Assembly (NCBI GenBank): GCA_964437595.1
Contig: CAYTHO010000001.1
Coordinates: 124,001 to 188,000 of the forward strand
From: DSYU01 sp964437595
Lineage (GTDB): Bacteria > Chloroflexota > Anaerolineae > Anaerolineales > Anaerolineaceae
Length of the DNA: 64,000 nt
Reading direction: 5' to 3'
This document shows positions 18,168 to 26,787 of the stretch, in pieces. A model generated the notes under the pieces. It saw nothing but the letters and a program-made list of their open reading frames with translations, was not told where the DNA came from and made no database searches. Positions within the stretch are counted from its first letter, which is position 1; each line of letters starts with the position of its first letter. The position numbers and the translations under genes were made by a program.

Positions 18168-18196
18168 TTGTCCATTTTTGTTTCATGCTGTATACT
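18168..18196 (+). promoter_or_regulatory. Candidate sigma-70-type promoter for the LysM and DhaL-like genes
   Basis: TTGTCC (18168-18173) and TATACT (18191-18196) are separated by 17 bases. The expected start near 18203 gives a leader of about 40 bases before the ATG at 18245, which carries a GGAGG ribosome site. The second and third genes can thus be made without the ATPase gene. Confidence 0.6.
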
Positions 18197-18244
18197 GATA
18201 AAGTATTTCAAAGTAAGTTCCCAATCATATCTCTGGAGGATAGA

Positions 18245-18841
18245 ATGGCCGAACCAACTGAACCAAAAGATGCAAAAGAACCAAAAAAGAAGAATATATT
18301 TGATGCCGCGATTGATGCGTTAACGAATCGTGATGAGAAAGCAGCCGAGGCAGCCGCGAAGGCGGAAGCAGAAAAGGCGGCAGCAGCCAAAGTCGCAGCA
18401 GAGAAAGCGGAATTAGAGCGAGCCAAGGCTGAAGCCGCGAAAGCGCAGGAGAATGCCGCCGCGCTACGCATGCAGTTGGAACAGGCCCAGAAACAACAGG
18501 CCGAAGCTGAAAAACAGGCCAAGCTCAAAGCCGATCAGGATCGGCAGGCAGCCGCTGCCGAGTACAGCCGCCAGGCTGCTGAGAGAATTAAGCAGGAAAT
18601 GGAAGCCAGAGCCGCTGCTAAGGCCGCTGCCGAAGCCGCCGCATCTGTCGTAAAACACGTCTGGACCAAAGATGATACCTATGCCAGCCTGGCGCAGAAA
18701 TATTACGGCTCCATCAAGGAACCCTACTGGCGCTTGATTTACGACCACAATAAAGCGATCATTGGCGATCATCCCAATGCCATCCGGGTCGGTCTTGAGA
18801 TTGAAATCCCACCCCTGCCCGACGAATTGAAGAAGAAATAG
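18245..18841 (+). CDS. Ala/Glu-rich coiled-coil protein with a C-terminal LysM domain
   Basis: Residues about 30-135 of this 198-residue protein are almost entirely Ala, Glu, Lys and Gln in heptad-like order, a TolA-like charged helix. The C-terminal 60 residues form a LysM-like domain: KHVWTKDDTYASLAQKYYGS, then WRLIYDHNKAIIG and GLEIEIPPLP. LysM domains usually bind GlcNAc-containing glycans such as peptidoglycan. There is no signal peptide, so either export is non-classical or the domain acts inside the cell. Such LysM tails also occur in contractile-injection and stress proteins. GGAGG lies before ATG 18245; the frame extends upstream but without a ribosome site. Confidence 0.72.
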   Translation: MAEPTEPKDAKEPKKKNIFDAAIDALTNRDEKAAEAAAKAEAEKAAAAKVAAEKAELERAKAEAAKAQENAAALRMQLEQAQKQQAEAEKQAKLKADQDRQAAAAEYSRQAAERIKQEMEARAAAKAAAEAAASVVKHVWTKDDTYASLAQKYYGSIKEPYWRLIYDHNKAIIGDHPNAIRVGLEIEIPPLPDELKKK

Positions 18842-18862
18842 ATTAGAGACGGGGAGAGACCC

Positions 18863-19783
18863 ATGCCACAGCAGAGCAGCGTTGACCTGGCAAACATCTT
18901 TCAATCGGTTACCCAGGCGCTGGCGGAAAACCAGCAGGCATTAAATCAGGCCGATGAACTCAATCGCGACCATGGCACCAACATGGTTCAAACGTTCCAG
19001 ACGATTACCAATGCATTGGAACAAAAGAAAGGCTATTCGGCCAGCGCCGCCTTGAACTATGCCTCCAAGCAGTTGGAGAAGAAAACAAGCAGCGGTTCTG
19101 GCCATTTATATGCGCAGAACTTGGCGCAGGCCGCCGGCCAGTTTAAGGGCAAAAAAGTGGATGCCCAGGGTGCAGTACAGCTCCTCCAAATGCTGATCGG
19201 TGGAGGGCAGGCAGCACAGCAATCACAGGCGCCCCGCCCTTCTAGTCAGGCAACCGGTGGCGACTTGCTGGGCACGCTGCTTGGCGGTATGACCGGCGGC
19301 GAGATGCCGCAGCAGCAGGCCTCTCAGGGCAGTGACGACATGCTGGGTGCGCTGTTAGGTGGCCTCACCGGCGGCGGCATGCAGCAGCCGCAGCAGCAGG
19401 CTCCTCAGGGCGACGACATGTTGGGCGCGCTGTTAGGCGGCCTCACTGGCGGCGGCATGCAGCAGCCCCAGCAGCAGGCTCCCCAGGCCGGAGGCGACTT
19501 GCTCGGTTCACTGCTCGGTGGAATGGCTGGCGCTGGAAGCAGCGGCAGTGCGGGTGGGGGCGCGGCAAGCGGCGGCCTGCAGGATGGTTTAGGTCTGGAT
19601 GATCTGCTGAATGCCGGCATGGCCTATTTTGCGGCCAAGCAAAGCGGCGGAAGCAATATGCAGGCCCTCATTCAGGCGCTCCTGGCCGGAAGCGGCATGG
19701 GCAATTCTGTTCACCGCAACGAATCCACCACGATTGTCGTAAATACTTTCCTGCAAGCGCTCACTTCGATGGGCAAAAAATAG
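18863..19783 (+). CDS. DhaL/DAK2-like protein with LGALLGGLTGGG tandem repeats
   Basis: The first 115 residues resemble the helical DAK2/DhaL domain of dihydroxyacetone kinases. ELNRDHGTNMVQTFQTI recalls the GDHGxNM nucleotide/metal site, and SGSGHLYAQNLAQAAGQFKG the later SG.SG region. The usual Asp triad is only partly present. Residues about 130-225 contain four repeats of a Gly-rich unit with core LLGALLGGLTGGGM, joined by Gln/Pro linkers. A final segment (LDDLLNAGMAYFAAKQSG) is helical. GGGGAG precedes the ATG, and the gene follows the LysM gene by 21 bases. A kinase role is doubtful because no DhaK or DhaM partner is nearby; a structural or assembly role is as likely. Confidence 0.62.
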   Translation: MPQQSSVDLANIFQSVTQALAENQQALNQADELNRDHGTNMVQTFQTITNALEQKKGYSASAALNYASKQLEKKTSSGSGHLYAQNLAQAAGQFKGKKVDAQGAVQLLQMLIGGGQAAQQSQAPRPSSQATGGDLLGTLLGGMTGGEMPQQQASQGSDDMLGALLGGLTGGGMQQPQQQAPQGDDMLGALLGGLTGGGMQQPQQQAPQAGGDLLGSLLGGMAGAGSSGSAGGGAASGGLQDGLGLDDLLNAGMAYFAAKQSGGSNMQALIQALLAGSGMGNSVHRNESTTIVVNTFLQALTSMGKK

Positions 19784-19807
19784 GGAAGGTTTGATTTTCT
19801 AGAAAAG

Positions 19808-19837
19808 GAGGCTGCCCTACCCTGGGTAGCCTCTTTT
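19808..19837 (+). terminator. Intrinsic terminator after the DhaL-like gene
   Basis: GAGGCTGCCC (19808-19817) pairs with GGGTAGCCTC (19824-19833), with one G-U pair and a six-base loop, and is followed by TTTT. It ends the ATPase/LysM/DhaL-like group. Confidence 0.85.
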
Positions 19838-19896
19838 CGTTCTGGAATTCTGCTAAAATTATCTGGAGACCAATCACTCAATCCAGGAGGCTCCGC

Positions 19897-20961
19897 ATGC
19901 AAATCACAAATGTTGAAGTCACCCCCGTTGAGTTGAAGTTGCGCCAGCCCGCGCGCATGGCCGGCGCGGCGCAGATTGACCAGGTTTTTGCCGTTTTTGT
20001 GCGCCTGGAAACGCGCCAGGGGCAAAGCGGCTGGGGTTGTACGATTGCCCATCCAAAGCTGAACGGCGAAAAGCCTGAAGAGGTTATCCGCTCCTGCCGG
20101 GAATGCGCTGCTCTGGTTGTCGATTTGCATCCAATTAATATTGAATATTCGCTCAGCGAGCTATCCTCCCGCGCCAAGGCCACCCCGGCTGCCTTATGTG
20201 CTTACGACCTTGCCTTCCATGACCTGTTGAGCCTGTCTGCCGGGATGCCGCTCTATCGCATCCTGGGTGGCTACCGCGATCGCATCCAGACCTCCGTGAC
20301 CATCCCCATTTCCTCCGTTGCGGAAAGCGTTCAGCTTGCCAGCAGCCGCGCCGCTCAGGGATTCCGCATGTTAAAAGTCAAAGGCGGCCTGAACCCGGAT
20401 GAAGATGTGCAGCGTGTGGAGGCTATCCATCGCGCCCTTCCCAACCACATTATCCGCCTGGACGCCGATGGCGGCTATTCTGCTGAGGATGCCCTGGATG
20501 TGGCCCGCGTGCTCAGTGGCATGCTGGAGATGCTCGAACAACCCATTCCGCCCGGTAATCTGGATGCGCTGCGCCAGATCCGCGAAGTCAGCCCGGTGCC
20601 GATCCTGGCTGACCAGAGCGTGCGCGGGCCAGCCTCCGCCCTCGCACTGGCCGCCGCCCATACAGTAGATGGGCTGAGCATCAAGCTGGCTACCTGCGGC
20701 GGCCTGCGTTGCGCCCGTCAGATTGATGCAATTGCCCGCGCGGCACATATGGATATTATGGTCAGTTGCTTCGTTGAACCGGCTCTGCTGATCAGCGCCG
20801 GGCTCAGCCTGGCCCTCAGCAGCCCCAACGTCCGCTACGGCGACCTGGACGGTTCCCTCGACCTGCTCAACGATCCCTCACGCGCCGGTTTCACCCTGCA
20901 GGATGGCTGGCTGGTGGCAAGCGATGTGCCCGGGCTGGGGTACTCGGTAGAGTTGGGATAG
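19897..20961 (+). CDS. Enolase-superfamily enzyme of the muconate-lactonizing subgroup
   Basis: The 354-residue protein has the capping domain (MQITNVEVTPVELKLRQPAR) and barrel of the enolase superfamily. Acid-base and metal residues are in place. KVKGG gives the K-x-K pair; Asp, Glu and Asp metal ligands lie in RLDADGGYS, EQPIPPG and ILADQSV; and the opposing lysine is in LSIKLATCGG. The terminal GDLDGSLDLLNDPS resembles dipeptide epimerases. The reaction is thus probably racemisation or dehydration of an amino- or hydroxy-acid derivative; the substrate cannot be read from the sequence. CAGGAGG precedes the ATG. It converges, five bases apart, on a flavin amine dehydrogenase operon, a context compatible with imino-acid or N-acyl amino-acid catabolism. 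Confidence 0.85.
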   Translation: MQITNVEVTPVELKLRQPARMAGAAQIDQVFAVFVRLETRQGQSGWGCTIAHPKLNGEKPEEVIRSCRECAALVVDLHPINIEYSLSELSSRAKATPAALCAYDLAFHDLLSLSAGMPLYRILGGYRDRIQTSVTIPISSVAESVQLASSRAAQGFRMLKVKGGLNPDEDVQRVEAIHRALPNHIIRLDADGGYSAEDALDVARVLSGMLEMLEQPIPPGNLDALRQIREVSPVPILADQSVRGPASALALAAAHTVDGLSIKLATCGGLRCARQIDAIARAAHMDIMVSCFVEPALLISAGLSLALSSPNVRYGDLDGSLDLLNDPSRAGFTLQDGWLVASDVPGLGYSVELG

Positions 20962-20966
20962 AACCT

Positions 20967-22130
20967 TTACCGCAGCTTTTCCTGTCCCTGGTATTCCCGT
21001 TCTGGCGACATAATAGCCAGCACCTCTTTATCTTTGGCTGTTAGCTTATCTGCCACCATGCGCGCCAGCAGCTCGCCCATCCCCGGGCCAAGCATAAAAC
21101 CCTGCCCGCACATGCCCACTGCGTTGAGCAGCCCTTTCACTTCCCTGGCCCAGCCCACAATCGGCGTGCCATCTGGCGTCATCGGGTACAGCCCGCGCCA
21201 GGTGCGCCGCACGCGGATGTTCTGCAGCTTGGGCATCACCGCGATCATGCGTTTTGCCACCTGGGGAAGGAAGGTGGCCGTCTCGTTCACGTCAAAACCC
21301 CAGATGGATGGGCTGGGGGTGATGCAGAAGATGATCTGCCCGGTCTTGTGCTGGTAGAAATAGAAGTTGGAAGAACCCGGCCCGGGACGAATATCCACCA
21401 CCATCGGCCCCAGGAACGGCGCTACGGATTCGGTAATACCAGCCTCGTGGCAGTCCGGGTTAACCGGCAGGTCGATCTCTGCCATTCGCCCTACGGCCCG
21501 CGCCCACGCGCCCGCCGCGTTGATCACCACCTCCGCGCCGTATGTTCCATGTGCGGTCCGCACGCCGTGGATCTTGCCGGAGTGGATGTCTAGACCGGTT
21601 ACCGGCTCATTATAATGAAAGACGGCTCCCTGCTGGCAGGCGTGGACGTAGAAGGCGTGCAGCGCCAGCAGTGGCGAACAGTTCCCATCCTCCGGCGAAT
21701 ACGTCCCACCCAGCAGCCCTGCCGGATTGAGGCCAGGGACGATCTTGAGCAGGTCATCTTTTTCATACCAATCGATGTTCAGCCCCAGGGATTGCTGCTT
21801 CGCCAGCAGGGTCTTGAGCGTCTGTTCTTCTTCTGGCCGGTATGCGACAAAGTTGTACCCTCCGGTGACCCATTCGATATCTTCGCCGTATGTTTCCTGC
21901 CAGGTGCGGAAGATCTCAATCGAACGCAGGCACAGCCGGATTTTCGCCGGGTCGGAGTGCGTGGCGCGCACGCCGCCGATGGCGCGCTTGTTCGAGCCTT
22001 GCCCAACCGATGGCGCCCCATCGACGACCAGCACGCGGTAACCGGCCCTGGAGAGATAAAAAGCCGCTGGCGTACCGATCGAACCGGAGCCGATGATGAT
22101 CACATCGTAGTGTTTGACCGCATCAGTCAT
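20967..22130 (-). CDS. FAD-dependent amine/amino-acid dehydrogenase, small (beta) subunit
   Basis: The 387-residue protein is a DAO-family flavoprotein. DVIIIGSGSIGTPAAFYLSR binds the FAD ADP moiety, and GGVRATHSDPAK and GLLNAVGMCGQGFMLGPGMG are conserved in sarcosine oxidase beta, glycine oxidase and D-amino-acid or proline dehydrogenases. It overlaps the larger subunit gene by eight bases (ATGACTGA), strong evidence for translational coupling and a complex. The start at ATG 22130, preceded by GGGGAG, is preferred over an upstream in-frame ATG at 22178. The substrate is probably a secondary amine or amino acid such as sarcosine, proline or hydroxyproline. Confidence 0.88.
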   Translation of the reverse strand: MTDAVKHYDVIIIGSGSIGTPAAFYLSRAGYRVLVVDGAPSVGQGSNKRAIGGVRATHSDPAKIRLCLRSIEIFRTWQETYGEDIEWVTGGYNFVAYRPEEEQTLKTLLAKQQSLGLNIDWYEKDDLLKIVPGLNPAGLLGGTYSPEDGNCSPLLALHAFYVHACQQGAVFHYNEPVTGLDIHSGKIHGVRTAHGTYGAEVVINAAGAWARAVGRMAEIDLPVNPDCHEAGITESVAPFLGPMVVDIRPGPGSSNFYFYQHKTGQIIFCITPSPSIWGFDVNETATFLPQVAKRMIAVMPKLQNIRVRRTWRGLYPMTPDGTPIVGWAREVKGLLNAVGMCGQGFMLGPGMGELLARMVADKLTAKDKEVLAIMSPEREYQGQEKLR

Positions 22131-24270
22131 GGCTGCTCTCCCCGGCGCTATGATCGCCGTTCGATCCTTCCGCTTCATGTTGCATCCCGGCGAACACCTT
22201 CAGCGGCGCTTCGATAAAGATGGGACGGCGGGTGGTGTCGGTCACGTCCGACAAGATAATGCCCTCATCGCGGAACAGGCGGAAAATCAGCGAGTGGCAG
22301 GTTTTGGAGCCGCACGCGCCCATCGCCGCCCGGGTAATGGCCTTGATCTCGTTCAGGTCGCGGTAGCCCTGCCGGATCAGGGCGCGAATTTCTCCGGCAG
22401 TCACCCGCTCGCAGCGGCAAACGATCGTATCATCGCTGATGTGATCCACGTAGTGGTTCATCGGCTGGGTCACCTGCGCTTCCTGGATGCGGATGCCCGC
22501 GATGCGGTTGGCAACCTCATGCGGCGCTTTCACCTTCACAATGATGGTGTGGTCGCGGCTGGCCACGCGCTCTACCTTCACCACTTGCAGGTCGCCCAGC
22601 ACCCCGCCCTCGGTGTCCAGCACGGTTACCGTCTCGCGCTCTTTTAACATTTCATAATTGAATTCAAACGGGATGGCTACCGTTGGCGTTTCTGGCGTCT
22701 TGCGGTAATCGACCAGGGTAATTGCCAGCCCGGGGCAGATCGCCAGGCATTTCTCGCAGCCGATGCAGTCGGTCGAGCTGCCGGTAAAAGCGGGTACATG
22801 GCGGATGTCGCTCGAATCAATAAAGATCAGTCCTTTAGAGCATACGGACGCGCACGGGTTGCAGGGGATTTCCTGCGTGCAGTGGAACACCGGCAGCACG
22901 CCGGAAGGGTGTTCCACTGCCGCCGGGTTTACCTTCGTTTCGTCTACTTCCACCGGCCCGGGTCGCGATTTGAGAATTTCGCCGGTGCGGTACCAGTCCG
23001 AAGGAATTTCGCCCACGTTGCAGCCCAGCGCCTGGGCAATCTCTAACCCCTTGATCTTCCCGGAAAACATTGCCGCGGACGCCTCGGCAATATCTTCGGC
23101 GTCGCCGGCGGCAAACGCGCGGATGCCGAAATCTTTCGCTTTGCGGTAAAACTCATCCACCGGTTCCAACCCCACCGCGATCAGCACGCTGTCGCAGGCA
23201 TACGATTGTTCCGTGCCGCGCATGGGCCGGAAATTTTCATCCACCTTGGCAATGGTAACCGATTCGACTTTGTCCGCGCCGTTTGCCGAAAGGACCGTAT
23301 GGGAGGTATAGATGGGTACGCCCATGCGTACCAGCTTATCTTTATGTACTTTGTACCCGCCGCATTCAGGCAGCGCTTCCACCAGGCCTACCACTTCAAT
23401 ACCCGCCTGCAGTGCGTGGTACCCGGCGATTAACCCCACGTTGCCCCCGCCCACGATGAACAGCTTTTCCGCCGGGCGGATCAAGTCACGGTTCACCAGC
23501 GTTTGGAAAGCTCCCGCGCCGTACACCCCGGGCAGGGTGTTGCCGCGGAAGGCCAGAAAACGCTCTCTTGCGCCGGTGGCCGCCAGGATCACCTGTGGAA
23601 CCACCAGCACGTAGCTGCTGCCATCTTTGAGGATGCCCACCTTTTGATCGCTGAACACCGCCAGCGCGGTGGAATGGAGCCAGACCTCCACCGTTTCGTA
23701 TTTGCGCACTTCATTTTCCAGGCGGGTGGCGATGTTGATGCCGCGCGTACCGGCATACACCGCGTCGGTTGAGCCAAAGAAACGGTGGGTTTGCAGCACC
23801 AGTTTGCCGCCCAGGCGGTGCTTATCATCCACCAGCAGTGTCCGTATGCCCAGCTTGCCCAGCTCGATTGCCGCCGACATCCCCGCAGGTCCCCCGCCGA
23901 TGATCAACACCGGTACTTCCAATTCTGGGATGGCCTGTTCTACCGGGGCGTGGTCGGTGTCCGGCAGCCTCGGCAGGCCGTCTGCGGGTTCCACGCGCAT
24001 ACCCGGTGCTACCAGCTCCGCGCACGATTTTAACGGCAGCCCGTTGGCAATCACCATGCACTGCGCGCACTGTCCGTTCGCGCAGAAAATCCCCTGCGGC
24101 GCGCCGTCCTTGTGATGGTGACCAAACACGCGCACGCCGTTGGCAAACAGCGCCGAGGCAATCGTCTCCCCGGCGTATGCCGCCATCTCCTGGCCCTGCC
24201 AGAAAAACCAGATGCTTTCCCTTTCCGGCGCATTCAAAATCGGGTGTTTTTCGATGCGGTATTCGGGCAT
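22123..24270 (-). CDS. NAD(P)/FAD and iron-sulfur oxidoreductase, large (alpha) subunit of the amine dehydrogenase
   Basis: This 715-residue fusion reads in order as follows. An N-terminal [2Fe-2S] domain (residues about 1-100) has FCANGQCAQC and a later KSC. A pyridine-nucleotide-disulfide-type FAD/NAD module starts at PVLIIGGGPAGMSAAIELGK and has a second nucleotide site, KLFIVGGGNVGLIAGYHA. A 4Fe-4S ferredoxin segment follows (CNPCASVC and CIGCEKCLAICPG). The end is a BFD-like [2Fe-2S] domain with IVCRCERVTAGEI and GACGSKTCHS. Separate proteins carry these parts in HcnAB and in archaeal proline dehydrogenases. It should pass electrons from the beta-subunit flavin to an acceptor. GAGGA precedes the ATG. 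Confidence 0.88.
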   Translation of the reverse strand: MPEYRIEKHPILNAPERESIWFFWQGQEMAAYAGETIASALFANGVRVFGHHHKDGAPQGIFCANGQCAQCMVIANGLPLKSCAELVAPGMRVEPADGLPRLPDTDHAPVEQAIPELEVPVLIIGGGPAGMSAAIELGKLGIRTLLVDDKHRLGGKLVLQTHRFFGSTDAVYAGTRGINIATRLENEVRKYETVEVWLHSTALAVFSDQKVGILKDGSSYVLVVPQVILAATGARERFLAFRGNTLPGVYGAGAFQTLVNRDLIRPAEKLFIVGGGNVGLIAGYHALQAGIEVVGLVEALPECGGYKVHKDKLVRMGVPIYTSHTVLSANGADKVESVTIAKVDENFRPMRGTEQSYACDSVLIAVGLEPVDEFYRKAKDFGIRAFAAGDAEDIAEASAAMFSGKIKGLEIAQALGCNVGEIPSDWYRTGEILKSRPGPVEVDETKVNPAAVEHPSGVLPVFHCTQEIPCNPCASVCSKGLIFIDSSDIRHVPAFTGSSTDCIGCEKCLAICPGLAITLVDYRKTPETPTVAIPFEFNYEMLKERETVTVLDTEGGVLGDLQVVKVERVASRDHTIIVKVKAPHEVANRIAGIRIQEAQVTQPMNHYVDHISDDTIVCRCERVTAGEIRALIRQGYRDLNEIKAITRAAMGACGSKTCHSLIFRLFRDEGIILSDVTDTTRRPIFIEAPLKVFAGMQHEAEGSNGDHSAGESSHD

Positions 24271-24379
24271 GAAATGTCCTCGTATATCTGTTGTATGACA
24301 AGCTTATCTATCATCCGCACCTGCTCACAAGTGACGTTAATGCATGAATTTGGGTGAAGATGGTTATAGAATTTCGTTG

Positions 24380-24388
24380 TGCTACAAT
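24380..24388 (+). promoter_or_regulatory. Extended -10 promoter for the small acidic protein
   Basis: TGCTACAAT fits the extended -10 form TGnTATAAT. The leader to the ATG at 24432 would be about 37 bases and contains GAAGGGG as ribosome site. No -35 box is evident. Confidence 0.45.
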
Positions 24389-24431
24389 AAAGCATATTTG
24401 AAGCTCTTTACTTTTTTTCGAAGGGGCCCGT

Positions 24432-24830
24432 ATGGACAGCGAACGTTATATCGAGCAAATCCTTGGAAATGAGAACCTGACCGATGCTCTGGACGATGAT
24501 GACGCCAGCTGGCTGCTGGATTGGGGCATCGCCAAACTGGATGCTGTTCTCCAGGAGATTACCGACCGGTCAGCCGCGGACCGCCGCGCCAGCGCCGTGA
24601 CGGCGGTAATGCGCAAAATGAACACCATCGTCGGCAGTTATGCCAAAAAAGATCCATCCGATCTGTCTCTAGACCTCGCTGACCTGCACGATTTGTTTAC
24701 TGCGGCCTTTGCCCCTACCTCCCCACCTCACAAGCCCGATTTTAAGGCCGCGGCAGCCTCCCTTTCGAAATGCTCATCCCGCAAAGTCCTCGAGTATTTC
24801 GCCGGGGATTTTTTCCCCTTATCACGGTAG
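24432..24830 (+). CDS. Small acidic protein of unknown function
   Basis: I do not recognise this 132-residue protein. It is rich in Asp in the first half (LTDALDDDDASWLLDWGIAK), predicted mostly helical and soluble, with one cysteine near the C-terminus and no membrane segment. The GAAGGGG site and the extended -10 box upstream support a real gene. It precedes a nucleotidyltransferase-like gene by 55 bases on the same strand; the pairing recalls small partner/nucleotidyltransferase modules, but no toxin-antitoxin family can be named. Confidence 0.6.
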   Translation: MDSERYIEQILGNENLTDALDDDDASWLLDWGIAKLDAVLQEITDRSAADRRASAVTAVMRKMNTIVGSYAKKDPSDLSLDLADLHDLFTAAFAPTSPPHKPDFKAAAASLSKCSSRKVLEYFAGDFFPLSR

Positions 24831-24885
24831 TACGGGCCGTATTTTGAAAAGCTCCCACCCAGCCGCCCGGTCAGAATTAACAGAA

Positions 24886-25533
24886 ATGCTGTCCAAAAGG
24901 AATCGGGCCTTTCTTGATACGTTGGTCGATATCTACGATGTCTCGCTGCGCTGTGGCACTAAAACCTATATCTGGGGCGGCCTGGTTCAGGATGTGCTGT
25001 CCGGCAAATTTCTCCGCGAACATGGTGATATCGATGCTTTTACCCTGAACCTCTGGGCGCTGCAGGATGATTTGATTGCCGCATATCAGTCCAGAGGCTA
25101 TGTTGTAAAAATTGTGGAGGATGTCCAGTTCCTGGTAATCGAACGGGGAGAAGTCCACGTAGTGTTCAATCAACTGGAACTGGATGGCGAAACAGCTATG
25201 TGGCGGCATGCCGGTAGAGAAGGCACAGTGTATTTTCCGGCATCCTGGTTATCGGACACGCCCCAGGATTTTTACCATACCAGAGTTTACCTTTCTGGGA
25301 TCGCCCTTGAATACTGCATGAAGACCCATCCCCGGTTGCTTTCGCCGGAGTGGAATGGGCGTGAAAAAGATGCTGCGGCGATCAAATGGTTGAAGGCCAG
25401 GCTGGATGCGGGTCATATCGACTGCTTAGAGATCCTCAAGCGCGTCTGGAGTTACAACCCGTTTTGGTTAAAGAAGGGCTACCCCGAATACGCCATGCCG
25501 GTTGTGGCCTCAACTTTAGAGCCAGGAGAGTGA
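24886..25533 (+). CDS. Nucleotidyltransferase-fold protein
   Basis: The 215-residue protein carries a minimal nucleotidyltransferase core: YIWGGLVQDVLSGKFLREHG then DIDAFTLN, i.e. a GG motif and a D-x-D metal pair, with a third acidic strand likely in EVHVVFNQLELDG. The C-terminal helices (HTRVYLSGIALEYCMKTHPR) complete a small domain as in LinB or ANT enzymes. It may transfer a nucleotide to a small molecule, protein or tRNA. The start is uncertain: ATG 24886 is preferred, TTG 24844 is possible, and the longer frame from 24709 would overlap the upstream gene. Its stop overlaps the GTG of the next gene. Confidence 0.62.
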   Translation: MLSKRNRAFLDTLVDIYDVSLRCGTKTYIWGGLVQDVLSGKFLREHGDIDAFTLNLWALQDDLIAAYQSRGYVVKIVEDVQFLVIERGEVHVVFNQLELDGETAMWRHAGREGTVYFPASWLSDTPQDFYHTRVYLSGIALEYCMKTHPRLLSPEWNGREKDAAAIKWLKARLDAGHIDCLEILKRVWSYNPFWLKKGYPEYAMPVVASTLEPGE

Positions 25534-26735
25534 GAGAACCCTTGCCATCTCGTAGTCGAAACAACGCTTCTCAAAGTATCCGCGGCCTGATTATAACGGC
25601 GGTGGTTGGTCTCGTTATGGTCATCGCGATTGCCTTTGGCTGCCGCAGCTCAGGTGGGTTTTCCTTCCCTTCCGTTCCTACCGGGCAAATGCCCACCGTG
25701 GTGCCCATCGAAGACCGCTTCTTGCCCAATGATCTGGCAATCTATTTTACCGATCCCAACCCGCCCGATAACCTCGGCCAAAGCATTATCGACCGTCAGG
25801 TCCAGCCAGCCCTCAACGCCGCTGCCACCAGCATCGATGCGACCTCTTTTGACCTGAACCTGCCCGGCGTCGTCAATGCTCTTGCCGCCGCCAGCCTGCG
25901 TGGGGTAAAAGTGCGGGTTGTGTATGATGGCCTGAACGGCAATCTTGAGCTGGATAACGCCGCTACTGATTATCGGGTGTTTAACGCCATTCGCACCATG
26001 AAAGCCAGCGGGGTTGCCCTGGTGGATGCCGGGCGTGAGAGCGGGTTGATGCATAACAAAATGATCATCATCGATGGCAAAACCCTCTTCGTTGGCTCAT
26101 GGAACCTCTCATATAATGACACCTACCGCAATAACAACAACCTTCTGAAAATCACGAACCCGCGCCTGATTGCCAACTACCAGGCCAAGTTCGAAGAACT
26201 GTTTACCGACCAGCGCTTTGGAGCCGATGCCAGGGTAAAAGTGCCCAACCCCATCGTTACCCTGGATAGCGTGCGCGTTGAAAACTATTTTGCTCCCACC
26301 GATGATGTGATGGATAAGCTGGTCAGCTACGTGCATAATGCTGACCAATCGGTGCATTTTATGATCTTCACCTTCACATCCAGGGATCTTTCGGATGAAT
26401 TGATTGCCCGCTGGAAAACCGGCCTGGATATTCAGGGAGTCATCGAAAGTCGTGGCGCCAGCCAGGGCGTGCTGGCATCACTGTACTGCGCCGGTCTCCC
26501 CGTTCGCACCGACGGCAACCCTTACACCATGCATCACAAGGTGCTGATCATCGACAGTAAAATCGTCGTTACCGGCTCATTCAACTTCACCCGCGCCGCC
26601 GATACCATCAACGATGATAACGTTCTGATCATCCACAGTCCTGCTGCCGCCATCATGTTCGAGCGCGAATACCAGCGCATAATGAGCGATGCAAAAACCC
26701 CCCAGGTCTCCGAGCTTACCTGCCCCAGGGATTAA
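25530..26735 (+). CDS. Membrane-anchored phospholipase D-like protein with two HKD motifs
   Basis: About 401 residues. A single hydrophobic helix near the start (GLIITAVVGLVMVIAIAFGC) acts as a signal anchor or an imperfect lipoprotein signal. Two PLD repeats follow. The first is HNKMIIIDGKTLFVGSWNLS and the second HHKVLIIDSKIVVTGSFNF; both keep His, Lys and Asp plus the downstream G-S-x-N. The protein is thus a complete phosphodiesterase of the PLD/Nuc superfamily, acting outside the membrane on phospholipid or nucleic acid. The start could be GTG 25530, overlapping the preceding TGA as GTGA, or TTG 25542. Longer frames run back into the upstream gene and are not favoured. Confidence 0.85.
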   Translation: MREPLPSRSRNNASQSIRGLIITAVVGLVMVIAIAFGCRSSGGFSFPSVPTGQMPTVVPIEDRFLPNDLAIYFTDPNPPDNLGQSIIDRQVQPALNAAATSIDATSFDLNLPGVVNALAAASLRGVKVRVVYDGLNGNLELDNAATDYRVFNAIRTMKASGVALVDAGRESGLMHNKMIIIDGKTLFVGSWNLSYNDTYRNNNNLLKITNPRLIANYQAKFEELFTDQRFGADARVKVPNPIVTLDSVRVENYFAPTDDVMDKLVSYVHNADQSVHFMIFTFTSRDLSDELIARWKTGLDIQGVIESRGASQGVLASLYCAGLPVRTDGNPYTMHHKVLIIDSKIVVTGSFNFTRAADTINDDNVLIIHSPAAAIMFEREYQRIMSDAKTPQVSELTCPRD

Positions 26736-26787
26736 AACGACAGATATTCTGTGGCAGCTTGAATGCACCATTCCCGTAAAATGATTG

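Noticed and set aside
24709..24885. N-terminal extension of the nucleotidyltransferase-like gene
   Set aside because: It overlaps the upstream gene out of frame and is rich in Pro/Ser/His shadow residues; the domain begins after 24886.
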